Shown here: one piece after another, positions 46,344 through 57,159 of the stretch
Layout: every line of letters starts with the position of its first letter
How positions within the stretch are numbered: the first letter of the stretch is position 1
Assembly (NCBI RefSeq): GCF_000005505.3
Contig: NC_016131.3
Location: forward strand, 66,054,355 to 66,118,354
Direction of reading: 5' to 3'
Length of the DNA stretch: 64,000 nucleotides
From: Brachypodium distachyon
Lineage: Eukaryota; Streptophyta; Magnoliopsida; Poales; Poaceae
The notes under the pieces: generated by a model
What the model was told of the DNA's origin: nothing
What the model saw: the letters and a program-made list of their open reading frames with translations, nothing else
Databases searched by the model: none
Program-made: the position numbers and the translations under genes

Positions 46344-47317
46344 TTGTACTGCTTCAACAGTGAAAGCACCTCCTCCGCGATTTGTTGTCTTGTGTTCCCC
46401 ATACTTCTGAATTGGCAATCATGATGGGATCACATGCATCTGCAACAGCAACTTCTCCGAAGACTTGCAACCTTATTGGTAAGAATCACGGGCAGGGCCT
46501 ATAGGGGTGAAGATACATGGAATGTTCAATTTGCCAAACTATACATCAGTGTCCTTCTGCTGTTGGCACAGTGCATCGCACTCCTGTTTGATTGATTGTT
46601 GTTGCGTATATCAAATGTTGGACAGTTATCTGCAGATATAGCGCATGCTTGGCAATGGGCTTGTAAGCTTTGCGGTGAGCAACTGAGCATACGTGAAACT
46701 GTTTTCTCTGTGCTGGGAGAATTGTTATCCTGTACGCAGAATTTCCTGTTTGTTATCCTGTACGCAGAGATTTTTTTTTCTTTCGAACCGGAGTCATTAA
46801 TTAAGCAGAAGAGAGGGCCCAGTTAATTCTCAGAAAACCGGGCAAAAACCTTTGTGTGTTGTTTTTTTTAGGCGTTGGTGTGATGTGTTGGGGCTTCTGT
46901 TGTGGTGCGATTTTGCATATGCTGATATCCATGTATGCTTATCTTGCCGCGTGCTGAGTGCTGTTGAAACCTGGAGTATCAACTAAGGACTCGGTCTACT
47001 TATCTCACCTTGCTTGTTGGAAGCAAAGCGCTGTATACATCCACCCGAGCGATGAAATGCATTTCGGCTGTATCTGAGTCTAGTGCCCTTGGTTAGCAGT
47101 CACAATACGATGGAATGGCTAAATTTCAAAGAGCTTTGTAATGTACAAGAATTGAATACAAGCGGTTGGTCAGTCATCCATAAGTCTGCAGATATGAAGG
47201 CAGCTACCCACACAAATTCACAGGCTGCTGAGTACAATGTACAAACTCTGAAGTTATACTGTATAACAGTAACCAGGAGGGCAGAGCGGAAACAGGGTCT
47301 AGGTGAGCAATCACAGC
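46344..47317. other. Convergent 3' ends of the Josephin-like and SQD2-like genes
   Basis: 3' UTRs of the two genes meet here. The string TGTTATCCTGTACGCAGA is duplicated (about 46724 and 46752). No gene. Confidence 0.45.
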
Positions 47318-50300
47318 CTACCCAGTTTTGCCCGTCTTCTTCCGCCAGTACGTCGTCGCAGTGCTGTAGTGCTCATTGCGTATTGTCTTCGAGGCTGCTC
47401 TCCAGTCGCAATTCTCCATCTCTTCCCTGGCAGCCCTTCCTATGGATTCTCTGAGGTCCTTGGAGAAGAGGAGCTGTTCAATCTTCCTTACACACTCGTC
47501 GAGATCACCAGGTGTGAACAGGAAGCTGGTCTTACCCTCCTTGTCCTTGGGTATTATATCAGGAATTCCTCCAGCACGAGCAGCGACAACTGGGACTCCA
47601 GAAGCCATGGACTCCAGCACTACTTGCCCAAGGGTCTCGGACTCGGAAGGCATTGCAAATACGTCCCCACTGGCGTACGCTTGTGAGAGTTCCTCGCCCT
47701 GGAGCATTCCGGTGAAAACTGCAGGCATGCCTGTGAACATTTTTTCTAGCTCAGCCCTGCCAAGATGAAACAACCCACATAAACATCTCCAGATTTCAAC
47801 GTCGAACACTGCAATGGTTCAAAACAGTTGGCCGGAAACATAAAGTCGGTTCTTAGTCAGACATTGCAAACAAAGCAACTCAAGTTCTTATTTAATATTT
47901 GTGTATTGTTACTGGGTGCATTACCTTGCTTGGTCCAGATCTGTCTTGTGTGGAGAAATAATGAAATAAACCCTCAGGTCGAACCATGTATATAATTAAC
48001 TCAAAGAAACAGAGAAAGGAATACTAAGCCACAAGTTGTGAGTAGGTTTTTCTCACAATTCAGTCAGCAATAACATATAGCATCAGGCATGTGCAAAAGA
48101 TAAGAATGAAGTGCTCCAAATTTGGCATTTCAATATCGTAAACTGCTGATAAACATATGTACTGTTTCATCAGGTTTGTCAGCAAACAGTTTACAGTTGA
48201 AGAATGACCCACCTGTATGGTCCATCTCCAACAAAAGCAATTCTTGCTGCAGGGAGCCTTTCCATAACCCTGAATTGTTAGTGAAGTAAGTAAGGGAAAT
48301 GGCAAATGGCACTCGTGTAGCAAACACTTAATCGGGAGATGAGTGGATGCATGAAAGGTTCAAGTAGGGGTGCTCAAAAACGGGTTGGGGAAAAACCATC
48401 CAACCTGGCAGCTTGCAACGCTAGTGGACTCTAGTGTATTGACTGATTTGACTTGTTGGCTAGTTCAGAAATTGAATAGGAAAAAGGTTTTGCACGGTTT
48501 GGAGAAACCGATTTTGAACACCCGTAGGTTCAAGTACACCCAACTTGAAACGATTCATTGGTTAAAGTGCTAATAAGATCACAGAAGTTATGGTACAAGC
48601 ACACCTAAAGCTAAAATTCAAAGACGTACTAACATAGGGACAGGCAGACAGCTGACAAATTTGACTGTATAAAATGAAAATTAGGCAGTCTAGCCGTTTT
48701 AACAGCAATAAGCAGCACAAAATAGTTACTATATGACTATACCTAAATACCATGGATGTAAAATATATCACATGGATTCCACGAATAGCACATTGTGCTG
48801 GAATACATCGAAGAAGTGTCCCTTATCTCCATTTTTTCCATTCAGTTTCAAATGTTTCTAGTTCTAGTCTAGTACATATTGACAAGTCATGATATAGTTT
48901 GTATAACGGAAAAGCTAACCTCTTCAGAAAATCCAAATTCTTTTCGCGCCCAAAACGGCCCACATGTACTATCAATGGTTTTTCTGGTTCACCGCCACTA
49001 AGAGAGAGGAAAAAAGATCTGTTAGCCTATGTAAAGTTTTTTTTCCCACTCTTTCTGACTGAAACTCTAAGCAATATACCTCAACTTGATACGCATTTCA
49101 TGCCTCTGAAATTTAGGATGGAAGCTTTCAGAATCAACACCCTTGTTCCAAAGGCGTATTCTGTTTGCTGAAGAGGCAAGGGGGTTTATAGTTAGGACTC
49201 ACAACGCGGCGAAATATATAAATACAGATGTATTGTAACTGCTTGACCTGATACTACGTTAGCAGTTTCAAAATCCTCGGCAATAGCTACTGAAGGAACT
49301 AGAGTAAGATCTGCAGACCTGTGGAGGCATCCTTTAAACCAAAATGAGAGTGTTAGGCTGTTAGCACAAACTAAGTGATAAAGATCATCTTTATTTTTTC
49401 TCAGTTCCTTACTTTTGTTGAGAACAAAATGGAAGTGATAACAGTGGGCTTACTTATGAGACTCCAAGTGGGCCCAAGTAACCAATTTAAATTGTATCCT
49501 GGTAAGTACCTGAAAGTCATAACAAAAAATTAACTCGATAATGTAAACCTATTAACAACCCTGGCCCAACTGACACCAAGTAGAATTTGTGATAGGAAAA
49601 ATTACTTAGTACACTGGTAGGAACAACTAAATGGATGAAAATATAACTGGTGCAACTTAAATGAAGCCTACTGAACAAATGAAAGCATATCCATTAGTGG
49701 CAGAGGGCAAAATTAAGTTGGGTTTCTTGCACATGCATATATCTGGAGGGGCGTCATCCTTCATATTACAAAAGAGATGTCCATGATTTATAGTCAAATA
49801 TACCATATCGAACGACTTTGCAGCATCTAACTGAGGTTGCATGAACACACATACTGTGCGGCTGTGTGCAGAAAAAGATTCATACTGTCGTGTCACCACA
49901 TGCCCACATGCTTGGTTGCGAACCCACCTCTATGTCCAAGTAAATTACATCACACAATGTGCTGCATCGCTTTATGGAATATTTTCAAGAGCAGGCATAA
50001 CAATTAAAGGAAGTTTGTCTCTTTGGAATTAAATTTGCACGCGATTTCCCTCAAAAAAAAATTGCACGCAGTGCATTCCCCTGGTAATGTGTGTGTTTAT
50101 CATGATCTATTGTTAGCAAATTCACTGGACAATGACAATCTTATTGTACAAAACTACACGGAAAAAGTATGGCCCTACAATCCAGAGCTGATCTCTGCTC
50201 GAGGGTTGAAAAATATGCACTGACAAAATCATACATGCAGGAGAACCAAGCTCAGCTTGGGTGGTCAGCCCAGCGAGGTATGCTGGCTGCACACCAGGGT

Positions 50301-51969
50301 TTGACCCCCGAAGGTCACATTTTGGTGCATCACCTTTGCGAAAATTAATATATGTATCTATATACTGTAAGAATGCAATCGCGTATCTCTTACAGTTTAA
50401 ATTCAAAAAACAAATCATACATGCAGCGCTATGCAGCTAATATGGTTCGTAGTTTCAAGAAGAGAAACTCACGCTGGAAGATGTGTGTGATAAGACATCA
50501 CCATTGGAACCGAAATCATCTTCGCGATAGCAAGAGCCCCAAAAACCTGAAATCACAATGGGTGGTAATGAGAAACCACTGGGCAAAGACAATTAATGTC
50601 TAAGAGTTTTTTATGGTTACCATAATTCCAGGTGAAGTAGCATGGATTATATCTGGTTTGAACTTTGTCACCGCAGAAAATATTCTGGGGCTCAACGCCA
50701 ACGAGAGTGGAACATTTTGGTACAGTGGACATGGGAAGCTGAAAAACAGGAGTTTAGGCAATCTGAATGCATGCAAAATGAAGTTCCCCAGAGATTGAAT
50801 TTTGACGACATTCCAAAATTATAAACTTGACTGAGAAAAACATTCAAGGAAAATATGGCACCATCAATTTCACGATACAACTAGCAAATGTTCCAAATTA
50901 GCATGGCAGGTGACTACAGGACACTTGCATTTTGCTCTCTTTTTTTCTACGCGAGCAAAGGCTTATTTTGCACTGGGGGTATGTTTCTGTGCTTTCAGCA
51001 GAGTAGTTATTCTTTTTTTTTTGCGGGGAAGCAGAGTAGTTCTTCGACTTGTCACCACGCTAAAATGGAACGTGAAGATAGTTCGTGTTGGATTACCTCC
51101 ACGAGCCAATGACCTTCGCTCCATGGAACTCTTCGGGGGCTCCTTTGTGTGTGGTGACGACCAAAACCTGAACCGAATAAGCAGGCGTTGATTCCGAGGT
51201 ACAAGAACGATCTTGAAAAAAAGGGGGATACATGCGCTGCACTACAAGCAGCCAGAAGGAGTCGTAACAAGGATTAGTTACCTCGTCGCCCATCTCTCGT
51301 AGATGCTTGATGAAATTCTGGAACCGGTTCTTGTACCCAGAGATGTAACTGCGATCACACAGGAACAAGGAAAAGCCATTGACTCAGAATTCTCGATAGA
51401 TCAATACGCAGCAGGTTTCACAAATCATGCGTCCAGCAACCCGGTTACAGGCACGCGCCGGCAGAACATCTCGATCTGGTCTGATCTAGTACAATCCGGC
51501 CAGCGACTTGAGTGCTCAATACTTGGGAGAGGAGGAGGAGGAGAGAGGAGACTGACGCGAAAGGCGAAGGCTCGACGAAGAGAGCAATGCGATGTGGCCT
51601 GGAGCTCCACTCGGCGTCCGCCTCCTCCACCTGCAGAAGCAGCGGCGCCGTCGTATCTGCAGCTGCCTCCCCCATCCTACTACTCATATGCTGGCTGTCA
51701 CCACCACCACCACCGATCCCCCAACTCAGCACGCCCCCACCGCGCGAATTATACACCGCCGGCTCCCCTCGTCCTTGGCGTCTACTACTCCCACCCGTGC
51801 CGTGCCCCCTATCCTTCCTCCAAACCCGGCCTCCCGCCTCGCCTTCGAGTCCACGCAGCGAGGAGAAGGAGGAGGAGGCGGCGGCGCGTGGAAGCACGGG
51901 GACGGGACGCGTAGCCCCCGCGCGAGCACCACCGAGGCGCGACGCCGAAGCAACGACGGGGAGCGCCAC
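47318..51969 (-). CDS. SQD2: SQD2-like GT4 glycosyltransferase, plastid-targeted (514 aa)
   Basis: Eleven exons: 51969-51557, 51348-51282, 51167-51097, 50738-50621, 50546-50473, 49509-49454, 49331-49248, 49167-49080, 48997-48920, 48269-48213, 47756-47318 (1545 nt). After an Ala/Ser/Arg-rich transit peptide of roughly 100 residues comes the GT-B fold: RRIALFVEPSPF-type start (here PHRIALFVEPSPFA), SGYKNRFQNF, SYHTHLPA, LWNKGVDSESFHP, VHVGRFGREKN, FVGDGPY, and the GT4 EX7E motif in ESETLGQVVLE. It aligns with sulfoquinovosyltransferase SQD2, which makes the sulfolipid SQDG on plastid envelopes. It stops soon after the WRKK motif, shorter than Arabidopsis SQD2, and the SYHTHLPA-to-HRSADLTLVPS stretch is diverged (YLPGYNFNWLLGPTW). 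It may be the second grass paralogue (SQD2.2 type), linked to flavonoid glycosides in rice. Confidence 0.88.
50241..50411 (+). mobile_element. tRNA-derived SINE, 171 bp, with 15-bp target duplication
   Basis: AAATCATACATGCAG stands immediately before (50226-50240) and after (50412-50426) the element. Inside are an A-box-like AAGCTCAGCTTGGGTGG and a B-box-like GGTTTGACCCC about 45 bp apart, as in Pol III promoters of tRNA-derived SINEs. The 3' end is A-rich (ATTCAAAAAAC). It lies in an SQD2-like intron, opposite to the gene's direction. Confidence 0.85.
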
Positions 51970-53918
51970 TGGGAGAGGACGACGGCGACGTGATGGACTG
52001 GGCAGTGGCCGCGGAAGAAGAAGAAAAAAAAAATCGAGAGAGGGCGTCTAGTGGGCGAAATACAGCAGACGGGCGGAGACGGGGGAATCGAATCGGTTCT
52101 CTTCTCCCTTCTCTGCGCCGAGGCGTGCTGCAGCCTGCAGGACTGGACTTCGCTTGCGGGTCGACGAGGGGAAGAGGAGAAGAGAATAATTGACGAGGCG
52201 GGCCGTGGCATATGCCTTTTTCCCCTGCCGCGGACCACCGCCCCGCCCGGATCGCTTGCTGCCGTTACGATGGTTGAGTCGGGAATTTCGTGCCAAGTCT
52301 ATAGGGAACAGATTCTAAAATCCTTTTATTCCTTTTGCGTGTTTTCAGCTCGGCATAGCATATCCTTCCTCCTGTGGGCGAAGGCCGGCCGGGCGTCGAA
52401 TCTTTTCTTTCCTGGCAGCACCGGAACGCGAATGGGGGAATGATTGGCGTTTCACACCTGCTGACACGCCCAGTTGCTGCCAGGGTTGCCCATGCCAGGT
52501 ACGAGTAGGATTGTCCCTTGTTCAGTCCAGCCTAGCTCTGTCCCCCGCTACTGACCAACGGCCTTTTGCTTGCTGCCCCTGGCCCTGATGCCCACGCCCA
52601 CACATGCGTCGAGCACGCATGTTTTGTCTTGTTTTTTCTATTTCTAGTCTTTGTCGCGTCGCATGTACTGCTAGTAGCAGTGCAGAAACTTGCAAAGGTG
52701 CAGGTCACTAGTTTCTTCATTTGGTGGAGAGAGCTACAAATCGTGCAATCCTTGATCGATTGGATGTGTCGAGCGAGAGCGACATTTTTTCTATACGGAC
52801 TGGATGTATCATGTATTGCTCATCCTATCGAGCATCTCGAGCCGAGCCTTTTGATGGTATCTGATGCCTTCCATCCAGCTACCCGGCACCGGAAGGTTTA
52901 ACAAATAACAGGTGCGTGGTGCATGAAGTGGGCGTTAAATGTAGAAACCATGCGCCACGGCACAAGCCGTACACTTTTGTTTACGACGAGCGTGCAGGTG
53001 TCTATTTGTTTGGGGCGCACCGAAAACACGTATTGAGGTTATCGCTTTTTTTTTATCTTGCTTCTCACCTTCTAACGTTCTACTGCGTGTTCTTAGATCT
53101 ATCTACTGCCACGTTGGTCTGGTTACTACTCGACCGCCAGTCGCTCGCTAGAGGCCTCAGTCTCGTCATTAAAGAGACAAAAGAAATATCCGAAGCAATC
53201 GATCTCATCTGGATCACCGGCGGCCGTACGTCCCCGTCCTGCATTTGGCAGATCATTATTCTTGGGGCGTGACCGGGCGAGAGCGACTCGATCGGCTGCT
53301 TCAGATTTCACAACTTGTGACTGAAAAAAAAAATCCCGATGCGATGGGAACGAGATTATTGTGTCGAAACTATACAAAGAAGGAAAAATGGAGAGGGTAC
53401 GATTGATCCTCATGCCATGCGCACGACCCATCACGTGCCAACTGTTCGCGGAAACACGTGAAGATAGTGTCTGGTGGCCAACAAATTGGGTCCAGCCACG
53501 AAAACATGTCCTGTTAATCTCCTCATGACTCTTTCTATATCTAACCCAACAGGCAATAGCAGATGCAGATCGCGTGATACCGTGATACTATCGCCCTTGC
53601 CCCTGTCCTATTTGTCCTGTCATCATCAGGACATTATGTATTCACAGACTAACCGGGAATTGTGATGTATCGGAGTTGGAAGCGTGCCAAGTTACGCCAG
53701 AAGATGTTGTTACGGCAGAGCGAGGGCTTGTAATAACCGTGCAAGACTTCCAAAGGGTGATGTTATAGCGTAGCGTGCAACTGATATTTTCTGATTACTT
53801 AGCCGCGTTTTGCATTAGAGTATGGTGGTTCTATTTTAATTCCGTTGGGTGGAAGCAATCCTTGGTTTCATGATGCATGAGAGCATTTCGTGACCGAAAG
53901 CTCTTTGGCCCCTTTTAT
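51970..53918. other. SQD2-like promoter region and gene-free DNA
   Basis: 51970-52300 is GC-rich and purine-rich, the expected leader and promoter of the leftward gene. Open frames here on both strands have no family signature. 52300-53918 is mixed composition without a recognisable gene. Confidence 0.4.
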
Positions 53919-55344
53919 CACTCGTACAAAACAGGTTATATGCAATCCCTACCAGTGGCGGGTCTCTAAAACACGCCACTGATGACCATCCATCAGTGAC
54001 GGACAGAAAAAAGCCCGACGTTGATGGCTCACATGTGAACTCTAAAAAAACCAAAAAACCACCCATCAGTGGCGGGTTTTAGCACCCTATTAGTGGCCAT
54101 GCTATCAGTGGCGGGTTTTACTCCAAACCCGCCACTGATAGGGAGGTCATCAGTGGCGGTTTTTAGATAGAACCCACCATTGATGGCCCCCCAAAGACAA
54201 CTGAAATTTGAAAAATTCATAAAAAGTCAAAAAAATATGATTCTTTTTGTAAAGTTGTATCTTGCCATGCCAAACAGTATTGCCAAAGATGCTTGCAATT
54301 TTTTGTTTTAAAAATGGTTTCTATTTTTTAAATAAAAAAGGAGTATTTTGTGAAGCAATATGGCTCAAAAGTACACCTATCTGATTTTTACACGCTAGAA
54401 AAATGAAAAAACACGGATCCGTGTACTCACTCATGATTGGCCGAGGAGAACCCATCTGGATCGATGACCTGGCCCTTTGGCCCGTCTAGATCAATCCCCA
54501 CCTCCCTCCTTTGTCTCCCGAACAGATCCCCTCCTCTCTCCCTCGTCTCTCCCCATCCCCATCCCCTCCCCTCCCTATACCGTACCGAGGCAGCCCCATG
54601 GAGGCTCACCCATCTCCTTCAGCCCTTCTCACACGGCCGCCCCCCACCTGCTCTCTCCCTAATCCCTATCTCACACCCGAAGCCTCTCCTCCTCTCTAAC
54701 CCTCCTCGCCTTCCTCCGTCCTTCCATGGCGTCCGCCGGCTCGACCTCGGCGTCCCACTTCGCAGGCTCGAGCCCACCCCGACGGATCCGCCACTAGCGA
54801 GGCCTCGCGCAGCTGGCCTCGACCCCACCACACCAGATCCGCCGCCGCCCTCCATCCGCCGGATCCACTGCGCCTGAGCCCACGCGTCGCCGGATCCGCA
54901 GCGCCCTAGCTTGCGTGCTTTCGGATCCACCTCCTCCCAACCATGGCGCCACCGGAAACGCCGCCCCCTAGCCCACCCGACACGGGCTCCGGTGCCGTCG
55001 GCCTCTTCTCCGGCCGGATCTGGCCTCCCCTCTCAGGTATGTACTCATTCCCTCTCTCTACTCTCTCTCTATCTCTATGTGTGTGTGTTTCTCACGGTCT
55101 CTCTCTCGCTCCTGCAGAGCCGGCGACGAGCAGCTCCGTCGGCGGCACCGCCGCACCGGCGTCCTCCGACGTGCGTTTGGGGCGGGTCTGCGAGTGGCCC
55201 ATATTATTTTTTATTTTTGCTGAAATTCTATTAGTGTCGGATCTGTATGTGCCCGCCACTGGTGGGTGCCCCCGTCGGTGTCGGTTCGAGCACATGCCAC
55301 TGATCCTTTTTTTTCCGCCAGAGATGGCCCTTTTTGTAGTAGTG
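53919..55344. mobile_element. Non-autonomous CACTA (CMC) transposon, 1426 bp, TSD TAT
   Basis: The left end reads CACTCGTACAAAACAGG, and the right end in reverse complement reads CACTACTACAAAAAGGGCC. TAT precedes and follows (53916-53918, 55345-55347), the 3-bp duplication of CACTA elements. Subterminal copies of CAGTGGCGGGTTTT in both orientations fill 53952-54190, with CCGCCACTGGTGGG-like copies at the right end, as expected for transposase-binding repeats. No transposase is present. The GC-rich middle (54430-55200) includes a CT-rich leader, an ATG at 54943, and a well-formed GT...AG pair (55037-55117), so it may carry transcribed, possibly captured, sequence. Confidence 0.88.
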
Positions 55345-56231
55345 TATCATTTTACTACTATCTCATATGAAAATCAGAATTAATTGACGAAGTAGACAAC
55401 TTAGAAGAATCCCATGCTTTTAACGTCAAATAAAAGAAAGAAAGATTCTCATGTGTACCGGCTCGTACCAGGCATCCCTGCTGCATATAGCTTATAGCAT
55501 AAGTTACAACATCTTCCACTTTGGATTACCAAGATTCTCAGAGGGGAACACAATCGAACAGGTTCGGCGACGCATGAAGCTCGCATGAAGAAGAAAAGAA
55601 TAAAGCTATGACGTATGAGACAGGAGGCGAATTTTCTGCCGCTCGATCCCCACGTGCAGCAATGCATGCTTTACTTTCTCACTTCTCATGTACCAAGGGG
55701 ATGTTTTAAAAATGCTTTAGGGCGAAGGGTGGTCAATTCCGACCGGATAAAACGCGACCGTTGAGAAAGAGGGGAGAGAGCTGCGCTATCCGCTCGTCAC
55801 ATTGACCCAACCGGCGGTCTCCCGCCGTCATGCTGTCTCGCCACTCCGTCCAGCCCTAGCCGCCGTCGCTCCCTACTTAAGTTTGGGTGCCAAATCTTAA
55901 CTCAACTCCACCATCACGTCCTCACCTCTGTCGTCATCGTCATGGCTAGGCGCCGCGGTTCAATCTCTGCCGCACCCTTGTTGATTGCCAACTCCGACTC
56001 GCTTGCCCGTGCCGTCTCGCCGGTCAGGAGAAAAATAAGATGCGGAGGGCGGAAGAGAGGTATCGGGAGAGAGATGTAGAAAGTGCTAAAGAGATAAGGA
56101 GAGAAGTATGTTACGTGCGGGATTTTTATGCATGTGGGATACACTGCGTCGGCCGTTAGGCATTAGAGAGGGATTGCAAATGCTTTTATTTGAATCGATG
56201 GGAGTAAGTTTAAGAATGCATAGGCTTGCTT

Positions 56232-56636
56232 AGAGCATCTCCATTCGTCCCACCTATATTTCATCCGGCGCATGGCCATATGAGGAGGCGCCGGTGCAAT
56301 AATTTGTTTGGGGTGGAACCGGCACCCAGCCGCACCCCCAAACATCGCTCGCCCAAATTTAGTTTGTCTCACTAAATTTAGTTTGTCTCACTAAATTTAG
56401 TTCATCCGGCGCATGGCCATATGTGGTGGCCCGCGCTGCTTTTCAGCTTCAGGCGGCGCCCCCACTAGCCCCCCTGTGAGTAGGGAGTGGATTGGGGGCG
56501 CCGGCTAAATTCTTGTGTCACGCCGGCTACTTTTTGGATTTAGGGGAGTGGACTGGGTGGGTTTTTCAGCGCCAGCGCTCCCATTTAGCGTTTGGGGGGC
56601 ATTTGGGAGGGGAGGGGGGGGCGCTGGAGATGCTGT
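56232..56636. mobile_element. MITE-like element with AGAGCATCTCCA inverted ends
   Basis: AGAGCATCTCCATT at the left and GCTGGAGATGCTGT at the right are inverted copies of about 12 bp. The interior is GC-rich and repeats CATCCGGCGCATGGCCATAT at about 56263 and 56402, plus a short tandem repeat of TTTAGTTTGTCTCACTAAA near 56356-56400. These ends are common in grass genomes. Target duplication not clear. Confidence 0.5.
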
Positions 56637-57117
56637 TAGGTAGTCTTGCATTTGCTCCCCATGCGCCAAATCTACATACCTCCAAACATACAAAAAAGCA
56701 CGGATGTTTGTAGAGGGGCTTTAAAGTTTCTATCATATACCATCTAATCTTAAATAAATGAATGAGATGGAAGATCACTTAAATATATATTTTTTATGAA
56801 ATGCCCTAGACCATCAATTGTAGGTTTTCTTCATAGAAGTGTTTGAGTGATTAGAGTTTTCTTCATAGAAGTAATGATTAGAATTGAAAGTTTTCAAATT
56901 TTCGGTGGCAATGTACTGAGCTGGATTGGGCTGGGCTGAAAGAGCAAGTCGGGCCGAATGACCCGTTCCGTTAGTTGTCAGTGCCATCGCACAAAACAAT
57001 CCCCTAAGAAAAAATTCACTCAATCAGCATTCAGCAGGAGCCAGGAACCCGCAAGGCGGCAACACCCTAGTTCACCCTCATTTTCCCCTTTACTTCCCGC
57101 CATCGAAGCCGTTCACT

Positions 57118-57125
57118 TTTCGCCG
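57118..57125 (+). promoter_or_regulatory. E2F-like site near the CTF18 start codon
   Basis: TTTCGCCG fits the E2F consensus WTTSSCSS and lies about 35 bp before the ATG. A related TTCCCGCC is at 57094-57101. E2F sites are usual in S-phase genes, but an 8-bp match in GC-rich DNA has a sizeable chance rate. Confidence 0.35.
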
Positions 57126-57159
57126 CCGCTTGGGGCTCCCGCTGCGTGCTGCGCCGGCG

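Larger units (their letters stand above)
55345..57159. other. Intergenic DNA upstream of CTF18
   Basis: Contains a MITE-like element (56232-56636) and otherwise no supported gene. 55740-56030 is moderately GC-rich without a recognisable product. 56900-57159 is the CTF18 promoter and leader. Confidence 0.4.

Noticed and set aside
51303..52443. Several frames of 100-200 codons on both strands
   Set aside because: They overlap the GC-rich first exon and leader of the SQD2-like gene and have no family motif.
54437..54930. Pro-rich plus-strand frames in the CACTA interior
   Set aside because: Simple CT-rich sequence explains them; kept as a possible captured segment, not as a gene.
57130..57159. 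Upstream start of CTF18 at a TTG codon
   Set aside because: TTG is not a usual plant initiator, and ATG at 57160 gives the expected [13 protein letters not shown] start.
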